From contig JAFISE010000014.1 of NCBI GenBank assembly GCA_022560025.1, forward strand, positions 124,001-188,000: DNA of 64,000 nucleotides, read 5' to 3'. Shown piece after piece: positions 34,967 to 44,782 of the stretch. A model generated the notes under the pieces. The model saw only the letters and a list, made by a program, of their open reading frames with translations, had not been told where the DNA came from and searched no databases. The translations under genes were made by a program, and so were the position numbers. The first letter of the stretch is position 1. Each line of letters opens with the position of its first letter. This DNA is from Stagonosporopsis chrysanthemi (lineage: Eukaryota; Ascomycota; Dothideomycetes; Pleosporales; Didymellaceae).

Positions 34967-35113
34967 GATGTGTGTGTGTTTGGGAAGCTCTCACCCAGCG
35001 TGCTACTGGAGCTCCATGCCGCCAAGTTGACTAGCTCCCGAGGTTGCGTCCGTCCTGTCGGAGCCGCTATCTGCACTTCCTCACGACACCTCCGCGTCCG
35101 CGTTTCCCCACTG
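34967..35113. promoter_or_regulatory. Compact divergent promoter, ClpP/unknown mitochondrial protein
   Basis: ClpP starts at 34966 on the minus strand. The plus-strand neighbour has an in-frame ATG at 34970, but a more likely start at 35114. Under the latter model the two genes share about 147 bp, with a TG dinucleotide run at 34969-34979. Confidence 0.5.
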
Positions 35114-36327
35114 ATGCCAGGCCAATGGACCCGTCGCCTGGTATTACGTTCGAGCCGAGCTAGGGGCGTCTCGACTGCCCACTACCAGACCAGGGTCGCC
35201 TCCCATGTTACCCCGTTGAAAGGCAGCGATCTAGGACCTACGCAGCAAAATGGCCACCGCACATTCCGCAAGAGAAAGGACGGCAGGAAGGAACTTCCGC
35301 TGCCACCGTTGCTGGACCCTGTAGTGCTGGATAGTCGGTCTCGTCACGAGCAGAAGAAAGCGAAGCCGAAGTTGGCAGAGTTCACACCCTTCCAGCGCAA
35401 GCTGTGGGAGAACCCGTTTGGTAGGCCGCACACACGCTCAATATTTGCAGCTCCTAACTATTCCAAGCACATGCACTCGCCTCTCCTGTTCGCGAATGCC
35501 GCGCAAATCAAATCTGCCTGCCATCCGCGTTCCTCACCACCTTACACGTGCGCCCACACCCCACAACCGGCCATCCATGGCTGCTCCCTGTCTCCCTAAC
35601 AACGGACGATGCCCATCTTGGCATGTCTCTGCACTTCCAAGCCCGAGAGATTGTTGCACGACAAACCGGCAAGAAGAAGGCGTGGGAGAGAATGCTGTCC
35701 CCACGCGTTCTTGACAAGATGCAGCCTGGTGAATTGGAAAAGATGGTGTGGCGCGCGGACATGCCGCAGCTTATTCTTGAATTGATGCGCAAACGTATTG
35801 TGGATCGATTGAGTTGGAACCTGTCGTTCCGGGGACGCCTGATTCCCGTTGCGAGTCCGCGTACCGAGGATATAGAGTCTGTGGACAATGTGAGCACCGT
35901 GTTGATGTTTGGAAGTCTGCGCACGCGTGCCGATGACTGCCAAGACCGTTGTGAAGCTATCACCATCGAGCTAGAGAAGTGGGCGTCCTACTTCGGCCTC
36001 AACTTTGGCAGCCGCTTCGATCCCCACAGCTCGCCAGGTGTGACGCACAAATCACCATACTGGTACACGCCGCTAGTGCCGCATATGCAGCCGCGACTAC
36101 AGTGTCCAGATCTGGAGTTCAAGACAACGACGTGGCGCGGACATCGAGTTGCGGTGTACAGTCTGTCAGACCTGCTAGGACCTGAGATGGCGAAAGAGCT
36201 GACCAAAGGGGCAAAGAGCAAATATGCAGACCAAAGATGTGTCGTGATAAAACGAGCACGTCACAACGCACCTGTAGAACTGCTGCTTATGCAACTACAA
36301 AGCTACATAGCAAAATGCGGTCCTTAG
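35114..36327 (+). CDS. Probable mitochondrial protein of unknown function
   Basis: Two exons, 35114-35420 and 35468-36327 (47-bp intron), encode 388 aa from the chosen start; starting at 34970 would add 48 residues. I chose the downstream ATG because MPGQWTRRLVLRSSRARG looks like an Arg-rich presequence and because the upstream ATG would nearly abut the ClpP start. The junction gives FQRKLWENPFAHALASPVREC, and HPTTGHPWLLPV follows; this matches a pattern I recall from conserved but poorly described fungal proteins. No catalytic motif is evident. Its divergent pairing with mitochondrial ClpP agrees with a mitochondrial location, but that is inference. Confidence 0.7.
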
Positions 36328-36332
36328 ATTTC

Positions 36333-36370
36333 CGCCTCTCCTCACTCCCTCACTCACTCCCTCACTCCCT
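36333..36370. repeat. CACTCCCT-type simple repeat between convergent genes
   Basis: Imperfect CTCACTCCCT units lie in the 35-bp gap between two convergent stop codons and run just into the 3' end of the GNAT gene, where they encode its last residues. Confidence 0.7.
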
Positions 36371-37057
36371 TCGCCCCTTCTCCTCCCACTCCCTTTTCAA
36401 CAGCCCAAACACATGCAAATCACTCGGCCGCCCACCCTTCTCCACCGCGCCCCTCAACACCCCCTCCTTCACGAAACCGCATTTTTCAAAACACCTCATA
36501 CTCCCCATATTACCCGCAAATACCCCACCCCACAGCCTCGTCCACCTCCTTCCTTCCGGTCCAGCAAGCTTACTCTCCTCACTCTCAAAGCACCACCTCA
36601 CGAACCCCTCCAACATCTCCGTCACAAGCCCCTGTCCCCAGAACTCCTCACCGATCCAGAACCCCACTTCCGCACCATGGCTCTGCACGTCTATCCCTGG
36701 CTTGAGCCCACAGCCGCCGATTATCGTCGCAGGAGAGGACGAGAGACAGACCCCCCAGTTCAGAATGGGTGGGGTCAGGTTCATGTCGATCCAGGTTGTT
36801 GCGCTGTCGAGCGTGTAGGGCGAGGGGAAGCCGAGCGACATGTATTTCGTGACTGCGAGGTTGTTGGCCTGGTGGGACATCGAGGGGGCATCTTGAGGGT
36901 GGAGAGGTCGGAGGAGGAGGCGGGCGGTGGTGAAGATGGGGGCCGGGAGGGACGACTCTGGTGTTGCTGCTCCTGGGGTTGGGATTGCTGGGCTGGCTTG
37001 CGCTTCGAGTTGTGCTGCCATGGTGGCTGGGTGTGCAGGAGTTGATTGAGTGGCCAT
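36362..37057 (-). CDS. GNAT-family N-acetyltransferase
   Basis: Single exon, 231 aa. After a Pro/Ala-rich N-terminus of about 40 residues comes TTARLLLRPLHPQDA, the usual start of RimJ/RimL-like acetyltransferases. The acetyl-CoA-binding region is EVGFWIGEEFWGQGLVTEML, a divergent form of the Q/RxxGxG/A loop (WGQG), and the C-terminal GNMGSMRCFEKCGFVKEG is the characteristic last motif. Substrate unknown; this Acetyltransf_3 group modifies small molecules or protein N-termini. The stop codon is 35 bp from that of the convergent neighbour, so the transcripts very likely overlap. Confidence 0.85.
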   Translation of the reverse strand: MATQSTPAHPATMAAQLEAQASPAIPTPGAATPESSLPAPIFTTARLLLRPLHPQDAPSMSHQANNLAVTKYMSLGFPSPYTLDSATTWIDMNLTPPILNWGVCLSSSPATIIGGCGLKPGIDVQSHGAEVGFWIGEEFWGQGLVTEMLEGFVRWCFESEESKLAGPEGRRWTRLWGGVFAGNMGSMRCFEKCGFVKEGVLRGAVEKGGRPSDLHVFGLLKREWEEKGRRE

Positions 37058-37473
37058 TGTGAGCCGTGCGAAGACTTGTTCTCAGCAGACGACGCAATAT
37101 ACACAACCAATTGGCTGGCCTGGTTTTATGTATATTCTAGAGTCGTGTCTTGAGTCATGGACTCGAAGTATCGCATGGCGCCCTTTTTTGAGTCAAAGGA
37201 TCCTAGGTAGCATTGCGGTAAGCACTATGGTGCGGTTGTATCCACCTTCCGTATCTGCATGGCGTGACGTTTGCCTTAACTGCAATTGTGTCCACTTCGG
37301 CTCGAACTTATAGCAACTAGTGAAAACGGCTTCTGCACGGTTTCGTGTAGAAATGGCGCACGGTTTTGGTGACGTGAGAGGCCCATTGCGGGGACCCTGG
37401 ATTCTAGCGCGTGTCGGACACGTCCAGGACGCGTGTGTAAACATCATTAACATTGCTATGGAACAACGCAATA
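37058..37473. other. Divergent upstream region, GNAT/ECO1
   Basis: A 416-bp gap between divergent starts. No distinct element recognised beyond a short GGAC-rich stretch near 37390. Confidence 0.4.
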
Positions 37474-38719
37474 ATGTTTACTTCCTCCACAAAGTGCGTG
37501 CATATCATGATTCGGATCGCAGCGCAGCTAACGATTTGCTAGGAAAGCTGTGAGAACCTATTCGCGACAGACAAAACGGCCGCTCTACGATGAAGAACTA
37601 CCTGCTAAGCGCAGACGCGTCGAGCACGCCAAAATCACATCTTCACCTTCTTCAACACCTACATCCAAATCGCCAGTAGTATCTCTATCGCCAGCTCGTA
37701 TAAGTTCCGCGCCGCTTAGCTCAAGTCCACAAACATCGCTCCTAACCTCGGATCCCGCAACCCCGTCCTCACCTCCCTCGTCACCAGCGCTCGAGAGGTC
37801 ACCTTCACCAGACCCAAAGAGACGGCCGGTGTTCTCATTATTCAGGCGCAAGCTCAAGCACAGCGTTTCTGCGCCTGAAGTGCTGCTTGAACGCGACCAC
37901 CATGCGCGAAGCCCACCCAAGCCGCAGCCACCTAAGAAGAAGCGCATGGTGCAGATGCAACTCGACCTAGTGGGACAGCACCGCAAGACCTGCAGGACAT
38001 GCGGCATGGAATACATACCTTCGAGTACTGAGGACGCGGCATTGCACAAGAAGTTTCACGCGATGAACTTTGGCGGCGTTGACTGCACGAAAGCGATGGT
38101 CGAGCGCTTGCGGCAGAAGCAGATCTGGACTGGAGGCGAGGGCAATTTTATTGCAGTCGTTGGGCGGAGAGATGCGCTTGCGCTGCGAAACAAGGCGAGC
38201 GACGTGCTGAAGGTTGTCAACACAGAGCTGGCGGCTGTGCCAATTGAAGACGAAGAGCTCTGGAGTCAGACAACGTTTTCTTCGATTGCAGAATCGTCTG
38301 AAGATGATGCATCAACAGCAGAGAAATGCGACAGGTTCAAAGCCTATCTCTACATCCGCGGCCAGAAGTGCGTGGCAGCATGTCTGGCCGAAAGGATCCG
38401 GGAAGCTTTTACTGTATTGGCGCAGGACCAGACAGCTGAGCAACAGACGCAGACCCTGGACGAGTGTCAGAGCTCGTCTATCTCTGTGAGCACAACAGCA
38501 GACACAGTGCTGCTTGGCATCTCAAGGATCTGGGTGTCTAATCAATTCCGGAAACTGGGCCTAGCGCGCAGGTTACTGGACTGCACGCGTAGCGACTTCA
38601 TGTACGGTTTGACAGTGGAGAAGCGCCTCACTGCTTTCAGCCAACCAACAGAGAGTGGAGGAAAGCTTGCGCGCAAGTACTTTGGGAGTGAAGCTGGCTG
38701 GCATGTGTACATGGATTGA
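37474..38719 (+). CDS. ECO1: Cohesin acetyltransferase Eco1/Ctf7
   Basis: Two exons: a 20-nt first exon 37474-37493 (MFTSSTK) and 37543-38719, joined by a 49-bp intron, giving 398 aa. The join gives MFTSSTKKAVRTYSRQTKRP; without exon 1 the frame has no ATG. A disordered Ser/Pro region is followed by a C2H2 zinc finger (CRTCGMEY then LHKKFHA, about residues 152-175) preceded by QMQLDL, and a C-terminal acetyltransferase domain ending ISRIWVSNQFRKLGLARRLL and KLARKYFGSEAGWHVY. Eco1 acetylates the cohesin subunit Smc3 in S phase to lock sister chromatids. Near full length for a fungal Eco1. Confidence 0.92.
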
Positions 38720-39105
38720 GGAACGATTCGGGCAGTGTGAGCCGTAAGCCGGGTCGTATACGAGGCTTACCACGGTGACTGAGCACTCGATTCGCACGTT
38801 TGAAGAGTTTGTCGGTCGCATGGTATATTGGAGCACGTCAGAGACCTATCAGAATACAAGACTGCCGTCAGTAACGTTACTTGTCAGGCACTGTGGGATG
38901 TTGGGATGCACAAGTTGAATGCGCTGTGGGATGGTGGGGTTGTATTCGTTGTCCCTCCAGATCTGCGGCCAAAGCAATCGGCGGATGTGATCGACAAGTT
39001 CCCGAGCATAAGCAGCTGCAACAACCTTAAAGTTCAGCACTACACACACCGCTCCTCCCGAGCTCCTCCCTGTCCGTAGAGCAATGCATTGTCTATAACT
39101 GCGCC
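38720..39105. other. Intergenic 0.39 kb
   Basis: Between ECO1 and the next same-strand gene. No recognised element. Confidence 0.4.
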
Positions 39106-41072
39106 ATGTCTTCTGGGAATCCATTTAGAACGTCTCTCGCCCTCAACCAAGCTCCCTCTTTCCGGGCCTCCGTCATCACTTCCGAAGCATACAAGCCTGA
39201 GGTTGGCATCCAGGATGATGATGGTATGCCGCTGCATTGCGTTTCAGATTGCCCTGGCAGTAGTAGAGTAATGGTTACACAGTGCCTGCCCATACCGTCT
39301 CGCCGAGGCCCAGGACAAAGAAGCATGTTCGTATAGAATCGACCGCCATCTCCATCCCACCGCAACCGGACATCTCAAGCCCAGATGACTCTCCACGCAC
39401 CCTTTTTGCGCCACAGCTGCCCGCGGCTCAGTATGCGGGTTCGCCGACACCGACACCCCCTGCGCCCTACTCGAACAGCTCGCCATCACCGGGAGCATAC
39501 ACTCGCGAGCCGGGACGAAGCTATGACATGGCGGCACCGGATAGCATGGGAAGCTCGAATGCTGCCTCTGGGAGGAGCTATCCAGCATTATCTCCATCAG
39601 TAATACCCGCAAACCCATTTGCGAAGACGCTCGCATCCATGGAGCCATCGCGGGCAGGTGGAGAGGACCGGGAAGGCGCGGCCCAAGGCGGCAGCAGCAA
39701 CAACAACAGAGCATCCCTCGATGTAGAGAGCTTCAAAAACATGCTCCTGACAGGCAAACCATATCCGCGACAGGCTCCACAGCCTCACACTGCACCGAAC
39801 TCTGCGAATGCAGCTGTGGTTGAAAGCGGCAGCAGCACAGACGCGTCATCAATATCCCGGCAGTCTTTACTCGAGCCTGCGCAAGAGGCAGGCATCGAGT
39901 CCCCGAGAACATCCTATGAAATGGCCCGCTCAGACGAGGACAGTGTAGCTGGTCTGATTCCAGAGAGGACAAGATCGAAAAGGAAGCCACCGCCTGCTCC
40001 AGCGAGTCGTCATGGCAAGCTTGTATCACCGCGACAACCCCAGACAGTGTCTTTTGACAGCTTTGCAGCAACAGAAGTTGCACCTGCTCCCGTGGCCAGA
40101 TCGCGAAATGCGTCAGACACGAGCAAGCCTCTCCCGCCGACTCCGGTGCCATCTTCACACTCGCCACACATCGATGTACCGGCAAAGACACGGCATCCCA
40201 CATCACCATCGGCTGAGAACATTGAGGCGCCATTGAGTCGCTCGAACTCCAGACAGAAGAGAGCGCCTCCGCCCGTACCTTTGGCTCGTCGACAGAGCCA
40301 GCTACGACACTCGTCTGTGGAGCAGCGGTCGAGGAGCAGCTCTTCCCTGACGCTGTCATCACAGCATTCCAGCGAGGTACCCGTCTCAACAGCAAACCCT
40401 ACACCCGGAGAAATCGCAAGCAATATGACCACAACCGCAAGCACGAAGGCCCCACCGCCCCCACCGCCCTCAAGACATGGAGCACGTTTATCAGATATAG
40501 GCGCATCGAGCGCCAACTCCTCGTCCACAGAGCTACCGCAACGTTCAACCTCCGTGCGCACAACCGGCTCCTCGCACGGCCCGTCCTCCCGCAGAAGCAC
40601 TCTTGAAGGCGAAGCCGAACTGCCCACCCCCCGGACCACCTCCAAAAGAAACAGCCGCATCATCTCCGCCGAGAGCTCTCACACGGGCATGCCACCGCCC
40701 CCTCCCCCACCCCGCCGCCGCCCAGGCTCCAACCGCTCGAGCCTTGACCAACCGCGCCCCTCCCTCGCCGCCCTCGCGACCTCATCACCCCCCACTAGTC
40801 GTCGCACCAGCACCGACCTGCGGCGCACGAGTCTCGACCACAACCGGCGCACTAGCGGCGCCAGCGAACATTCCTTGCGCCACGAGTATGCGCCTGCGGA
40901 CGACGAGGGGGGAGGTGAGTACGCGCTGTATTCGCCGCGGGAGGAGGCGGAGGACAAGCTGGCGGAGGGCGGCGCTGAAGAGCGCAAGGACTCCAACAGT
41001 ATCCTCGAGGATATGGAGAGGTTCCAGCGTGAGATTGATGAGTTGAGGAATAGGTATAAGCAGGCGGGGTAG
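39106..41072 (+). CDS. Proline/serine-rich disordered protein with C-terminal coiled coil
   Basis: Two exons, 39106-39223 and 39283-41072 (59-bp intron), give 635 aa. The protein is almost wholly low-complexity: Ser, Pro, Thr and Arg dominate. Repeated class I/II SH3-ligand-like stretches occur (RKPPPAPASRHGK, KRAPPPVPLARR, APPPPPPSRHG, MPPPPPPPRRRPG), as in proteins of the actin patch and polarity machinery. The last 30 residues (ILEDMERFQREIDELRNRY) form a coiled coil. I do not recognise the family. The many polyproline motifs suggest a scaffold for SH3 or profilin-binding proteins; this is inference. Confidence 0.7.
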
Positions 41073-41414
41073 TGCTGCGCTTGATTGAGGGATCGAGGTT
41101 GGGTTTGGGCGTAGGAGAGTAGATTAAAGTATTAGTTGATGCTGATGTTTGATTATGAGGTTGGGTGGTGATTGGCGCATTTTTGCATTCAATCGGGGTT
41201 GACTGGATATCAATACATGGAGTTCAAAGGTCTACATCTCCTGCCAGGTGTGATTGAATCCTGTTTGTTACTGTCAGCTCTAATAAGCTCTTTTATATCT
41301 CGCAACATGTTGAGTTCGGCATCCCTCTCAGCTCTACTGCACTATGAGAATCGCGTACTGAGCTGGTCTGAAAGCCCTCTCACCTCCCCTCCCCGGACCG
41401 CCTTTCAAGACTCC
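41073..41414. other. 3' intergenic gap between convergent genes
   Basis: A 342-bp gap between the proline-rich gene and the TBCC gene. Nothing recognised. Confidence 0.4.
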
Positions 41415-42581
41415 TCACCCCTCAAGTCCCGCCCCATCTCTCACAGGCAGCACCCTCTCCCCCTCAGGCAGCACCCCCCAATTCGGGCTCCTCTCTGCCT
41501 TCAGCCACCCAAAATCGTCCACCTGATCCCACATATTTGCGCCCAGCCCCTCAGCCCCAACATCCCCCTCCGGCAACAGCGCAAACCGCACCCCCACACA
41601 GTCTTCGATGATCGGCCGACTCCCACAGTGTAAATACACATCCACGTTCCTCGCGCCATGCATGCGGAACTGCCGCGTCGCGACGTACAGGGTCGAGTCC
41701 GTCACGGAGGTGATGTGCGTTGCGCCGCTGACACGGCCCGTGACAATTGTGCAGGAGCGCAGGTTTTTGAGGTACAGGGCGTGGAAGGGAGAGAGGGCTG
41801 TTGGGGCCGAGAGGTCGATAGTGCAGGATTGGAGATTCGAGAGCGTGCCGGAGCTGGTGGCGTGGGAGGCGGAGGCGGGGACAGAGAGGGAGAGGGCTGT
41901 GTGATTGGCGATGTGGATGCTGGTTGCGTCTGAGAAGGAGGGGCGGTGTGCTTCGCCGTCTGTGTTGGAGGGGAGGGCGGGCGTGGGTGCGGAGTGGAGG
42001 GCTGCTTCTTGCTCTTTGCGCTCGCCGGGCGAGAGGCGGTCGAGTGGTGTAGGTGTGAAGGAGGAGTTTGTGTTGGAGGTGTCTGAGGTGACGATTGGGG
42101 CGCGGAGGCGCTGTGAGGCTGCGAGTTCGGCGGCGTCGGAGATTGAGATTGCGGATGCGTTTTTGCGGGTTTTGAAGGCGAATTTCTTGGGCGGGTTGAA
42201 GGCCTGGCGGATATTTTGCAGCTTCTCGGAGAGGGCTTTGATGGCCTGGTCTTGTCAGTGCGCGGACCTAGGTCAAGTTGGTTAGGCGACATACCTCACT
42301 ATATGTTCTCTGATCGTATGCAGGAATGTAGCTTGATGCATCCTTGACTTCATGGGACAGGCGATCAATGCCCGCAAGGCAGTGGTCTACAGCGTCGTTG
42401 CGTTCACCGCCACCAACTGCTATACCGTTCAGACGCTCCATTTGCTCCTGGAGAGCTTGCAGAGTCAGTTTAGGACCTCACGGGGAGTGCTACGTCAGCT
42501 ACCTGTGACTTCATGTCGAAAGTATCGGAAAAAGCGGTCTTTCGAATCAGCTTCTGTTTGCGTTTGTGAGGCCGTCTCCAT
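41415..42581 (-). CDS. TBCC: Tubulin-binding cofactor C (TBCC)
   Basis: Three exons, 42581-42503, 42455-42295 and 42245-41415, encode 356 aa. The N-terminus (DSKDRFFRYFRHEV, then LQEQMERLNG) is the spectrin-like helical domain of TBCC. A Ser/Thr/Pro linker follows. The C-terminal C-CAP/TBCC beta-helix covers roughly 200-330, with CTIVTGRVSGATHI, VATRQFRMHGARN and VDVYLHCGSRPIIEDC. The QxR element in TRQFRMH supplies the arginine finger by which TBCC stimulates GTP hydrolysis by beta-tubulin and releases folded alpha/beta heterodimers. The yeast counterpart is Cin2. Intron 2 contains an alternative in-frame-looking ATG that belongs to a shadow ORF. Confidence 0.9.
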
Positions 42582-43573
42582 AGCTCTGGTTGTAGCGGAG
42601 AGCTAGGTGTTAGTCGAGTTCGTGTTAATGTTGCAAATTGCAGCTCCGTTCAACGACGTAAGATCAAAAAGCGTAAAGCGCGTGGTCGCGCGACATATAT
42701 CGGATGTCCACCAGAATGGTGGGGCACTTTGGAGCGAGGAAAGTGCGACCGGCGCGTCAAGGCTCGACGGGGAAGATCGACTGCATCATCATGCAGAGCG
42801 CCATGGAACAATCATCGACGGCCGAGCCGCTTCTGGTCAGAAGACAGTGAAGGAGCTCACGCGCCAGCCAGTTTCCTCATTAGCCGATGATGGTCGATGG
42901 ATAGTATGGCCGACGCACTCGCTACCCCGCAGTGCGTCACAGGGCCCGGGAATCTCGACGCGTTCCTGAGGTGCACGTGCATAGGTTACCATTGAGTCTA
43001 CTTACATCATAGCTTTCGAGCTTCAGTATTTGGGTCTGAACCTAAGCCGAATATTCGATAGGTCACTCTACCCTGCTTGCACTTCCACACAGACGTCAAT
43101 GTGCTGGTATTGAGCTTACAACATGCTGGGCCAATCAATCTTGAGCCTTACTCAGCCGAAGGCCCCTACAAGGGTACAGGTAAGGATACTGCTTCTTAGC
43201 TTTGTTGTTGCAGCTCGCTGGAATAATGATGCCCTGCGGTTTTTGGTGTGTGGTACATTCCCAGATCATAGTTTACTATGATACCGCATCTCACTAGCTC
43301 TGAGTCAATTGACGATCGATAGGACCATGAACGTTATCGGTCCGCGTACTGAATCGTGACTATAGCGAAGAGATTCGCAGAGCTCTGCGGGCAACAGCTC
43401 TAACAGGATCTCCAGATTGCGAATGAGAGACTGAATGTAATTGTCGATTGCCATTTTCCAACTAGGAACAAGTGGTATGTACAGTTGCTGTGAAGTGCTC
43501 GATCCTTGTGGCCCGATGTCTACTTCTGTTGTGAACTCCAAAGAAATCGCGTATTGCGTGTTGCGTGTTGCGT
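42582..43573. other. Gene-free 1 kb upstream of TBCC
   Basis: Lies between the TBCC start and the complex I subunit stop, both genes leftward. Short ORFs on both strands lack features. A short GCGTGTT-type repeat lies at about 43552-43572. Confidence 0.5.
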
Positions 43574-44305
43574 CTAGGCCTGAGCTTCCTTGACATCGAC
43601 TCCGTACTTCTCCATGATTCTCTGTCGCCTCCTCTCCTCATATCCGGGACCGTAGACACCTAAACCTGTCAGTGACTGTCACCACGTGATATCTCGTGAG
43701 AGACTTACCGCGACCCTCGCCAAGCTGCTCAAGAGTCTCCGACAGTGGTCGTCGGCGGAGCTTCTTCATAGCCTCCCTTCGCTCAACCTCTTCGTCGTCT
43801 AGCTCACCAGATGCGGTGCCGCGCAGTCCGGCGGTGTATCTGAAAGCCGACATGGCTGTTCCAAAGCACACACCGGCACCGAGCATGAACGGCAGGCTTC
43901 GCTCTGAGCAATGTTAGTCCTGTTCCTGCCGCAAGCTCACGCACACATACTGAAGACACCGGCGGTCGCGCCAGCAGCGAACCCAGCATAGAACTCGTTG
44001 TAGCAGTCGTCTTTGTGCTGGAGGTTGGCGGTCGCGTCGAGTGTGAATTGGTAGGCACCTCCAGCACCGGCTGTTGCTCAATTAGCCCCACGAAGCTCTC
44101 AAAACTACCAATTGGCAATCTGCGCACCGAAAAGAGCGAGTATGCCTCCCGACCGTGTGATGATGCCCATGGCTCCGACGTTCTGCTTGCGGAGGGTGTT
44201 CTGTACACCGGCGATGACGGCACCAACGAGGGTGGTCTGGAGCATGGCGTTGCCTGTATTATGCAGGGCATCCCGAGGCTGGTATGTCGGCTGTTGTTCG
44301 GCCAT
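43574..44305 (-). CDS. NDUFA11: Mitochondrial complex I membrane-arm subunit (NDUFA11/21.3 kDa type)
   Basis: Four exons, 44305-44128, 44070-43951, 43903-43709 and 43659-43574, encode 192 aa. The donor GTGCGC of intron 1 was chosen because it yields GGILALFAGAGGAYQFT, the family pattern; the alternative donor a few bases later breaks the frame. The protein has TIM17-like hydrophobic segments: LQTTLVGAVIAGVQNTL, the GGILALF segment, FYAGFAAGATAGV and FMLGAGVCFGTAMSAF. A charged C-terminal tail faces the matrix or intermembrane space. In Neurospora the homologue is the 21.3 kDa accessory subunit required for assembling the membrane arm. Confidence 0.88.
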
Positions 44306-44782
44306 GGCGGGCGGACTGGCTGCGGGTATCTCGTCTTGAGAGCTCTCGATCTAAGCGTCCATGTCGTTGAAGTTGGGAGGATGTCTTGGCACGCTAGGCT
44401 GCATTGGTGGGCGCGTGGGCTGCTGCATCATCGCTGTCATGCATGTCTTGTACTGTCGCAGAATTGAGGACTTGAGAGCTTGACAAGCTACATGCTTCAC
44501 CACTCTCCTGGGTGAGGCTGGCAGTTTGCGCTTGAGTTGTTCGAGATCCTTCACAGCCTTGTCTGGTGTTTAATACGCACCATGATTACTGCAAGAAACG
44601 TCTAACGCCCGCTTCCTGCCTGCTGCCTGCAATGCGCCTGCTCGAGTCGCCTTCTGTTCGTTTGACGCCATACCTGTCACCGCCCGCATCGTGCCCGCAT
44701 CTTTGCCCTTCACTATAACTAGCACTCACCTCTGCAACCTTTGACACCCTCCAGCTGTCCACACCATTACTAGCGATCCGTC
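44306..44782. promoter_or_regulatory. Divergent promoter region, complex I subunit/UBP2
   Basis: A 477-bp region between divergent start codons. Pyrimidine-rich tracts near 44700-44770 precede the UBP2 start, as is common for core promoters in these fungi. No TATA box. Confidence 0.4.

Noticed and set aside
34970..35113. Start at 34970 for the unknown mitochondrial protein
   Set aside because: It would leave three bases between divergent start codons; the ATG at 35114 opens a better presequence. Not excluded.
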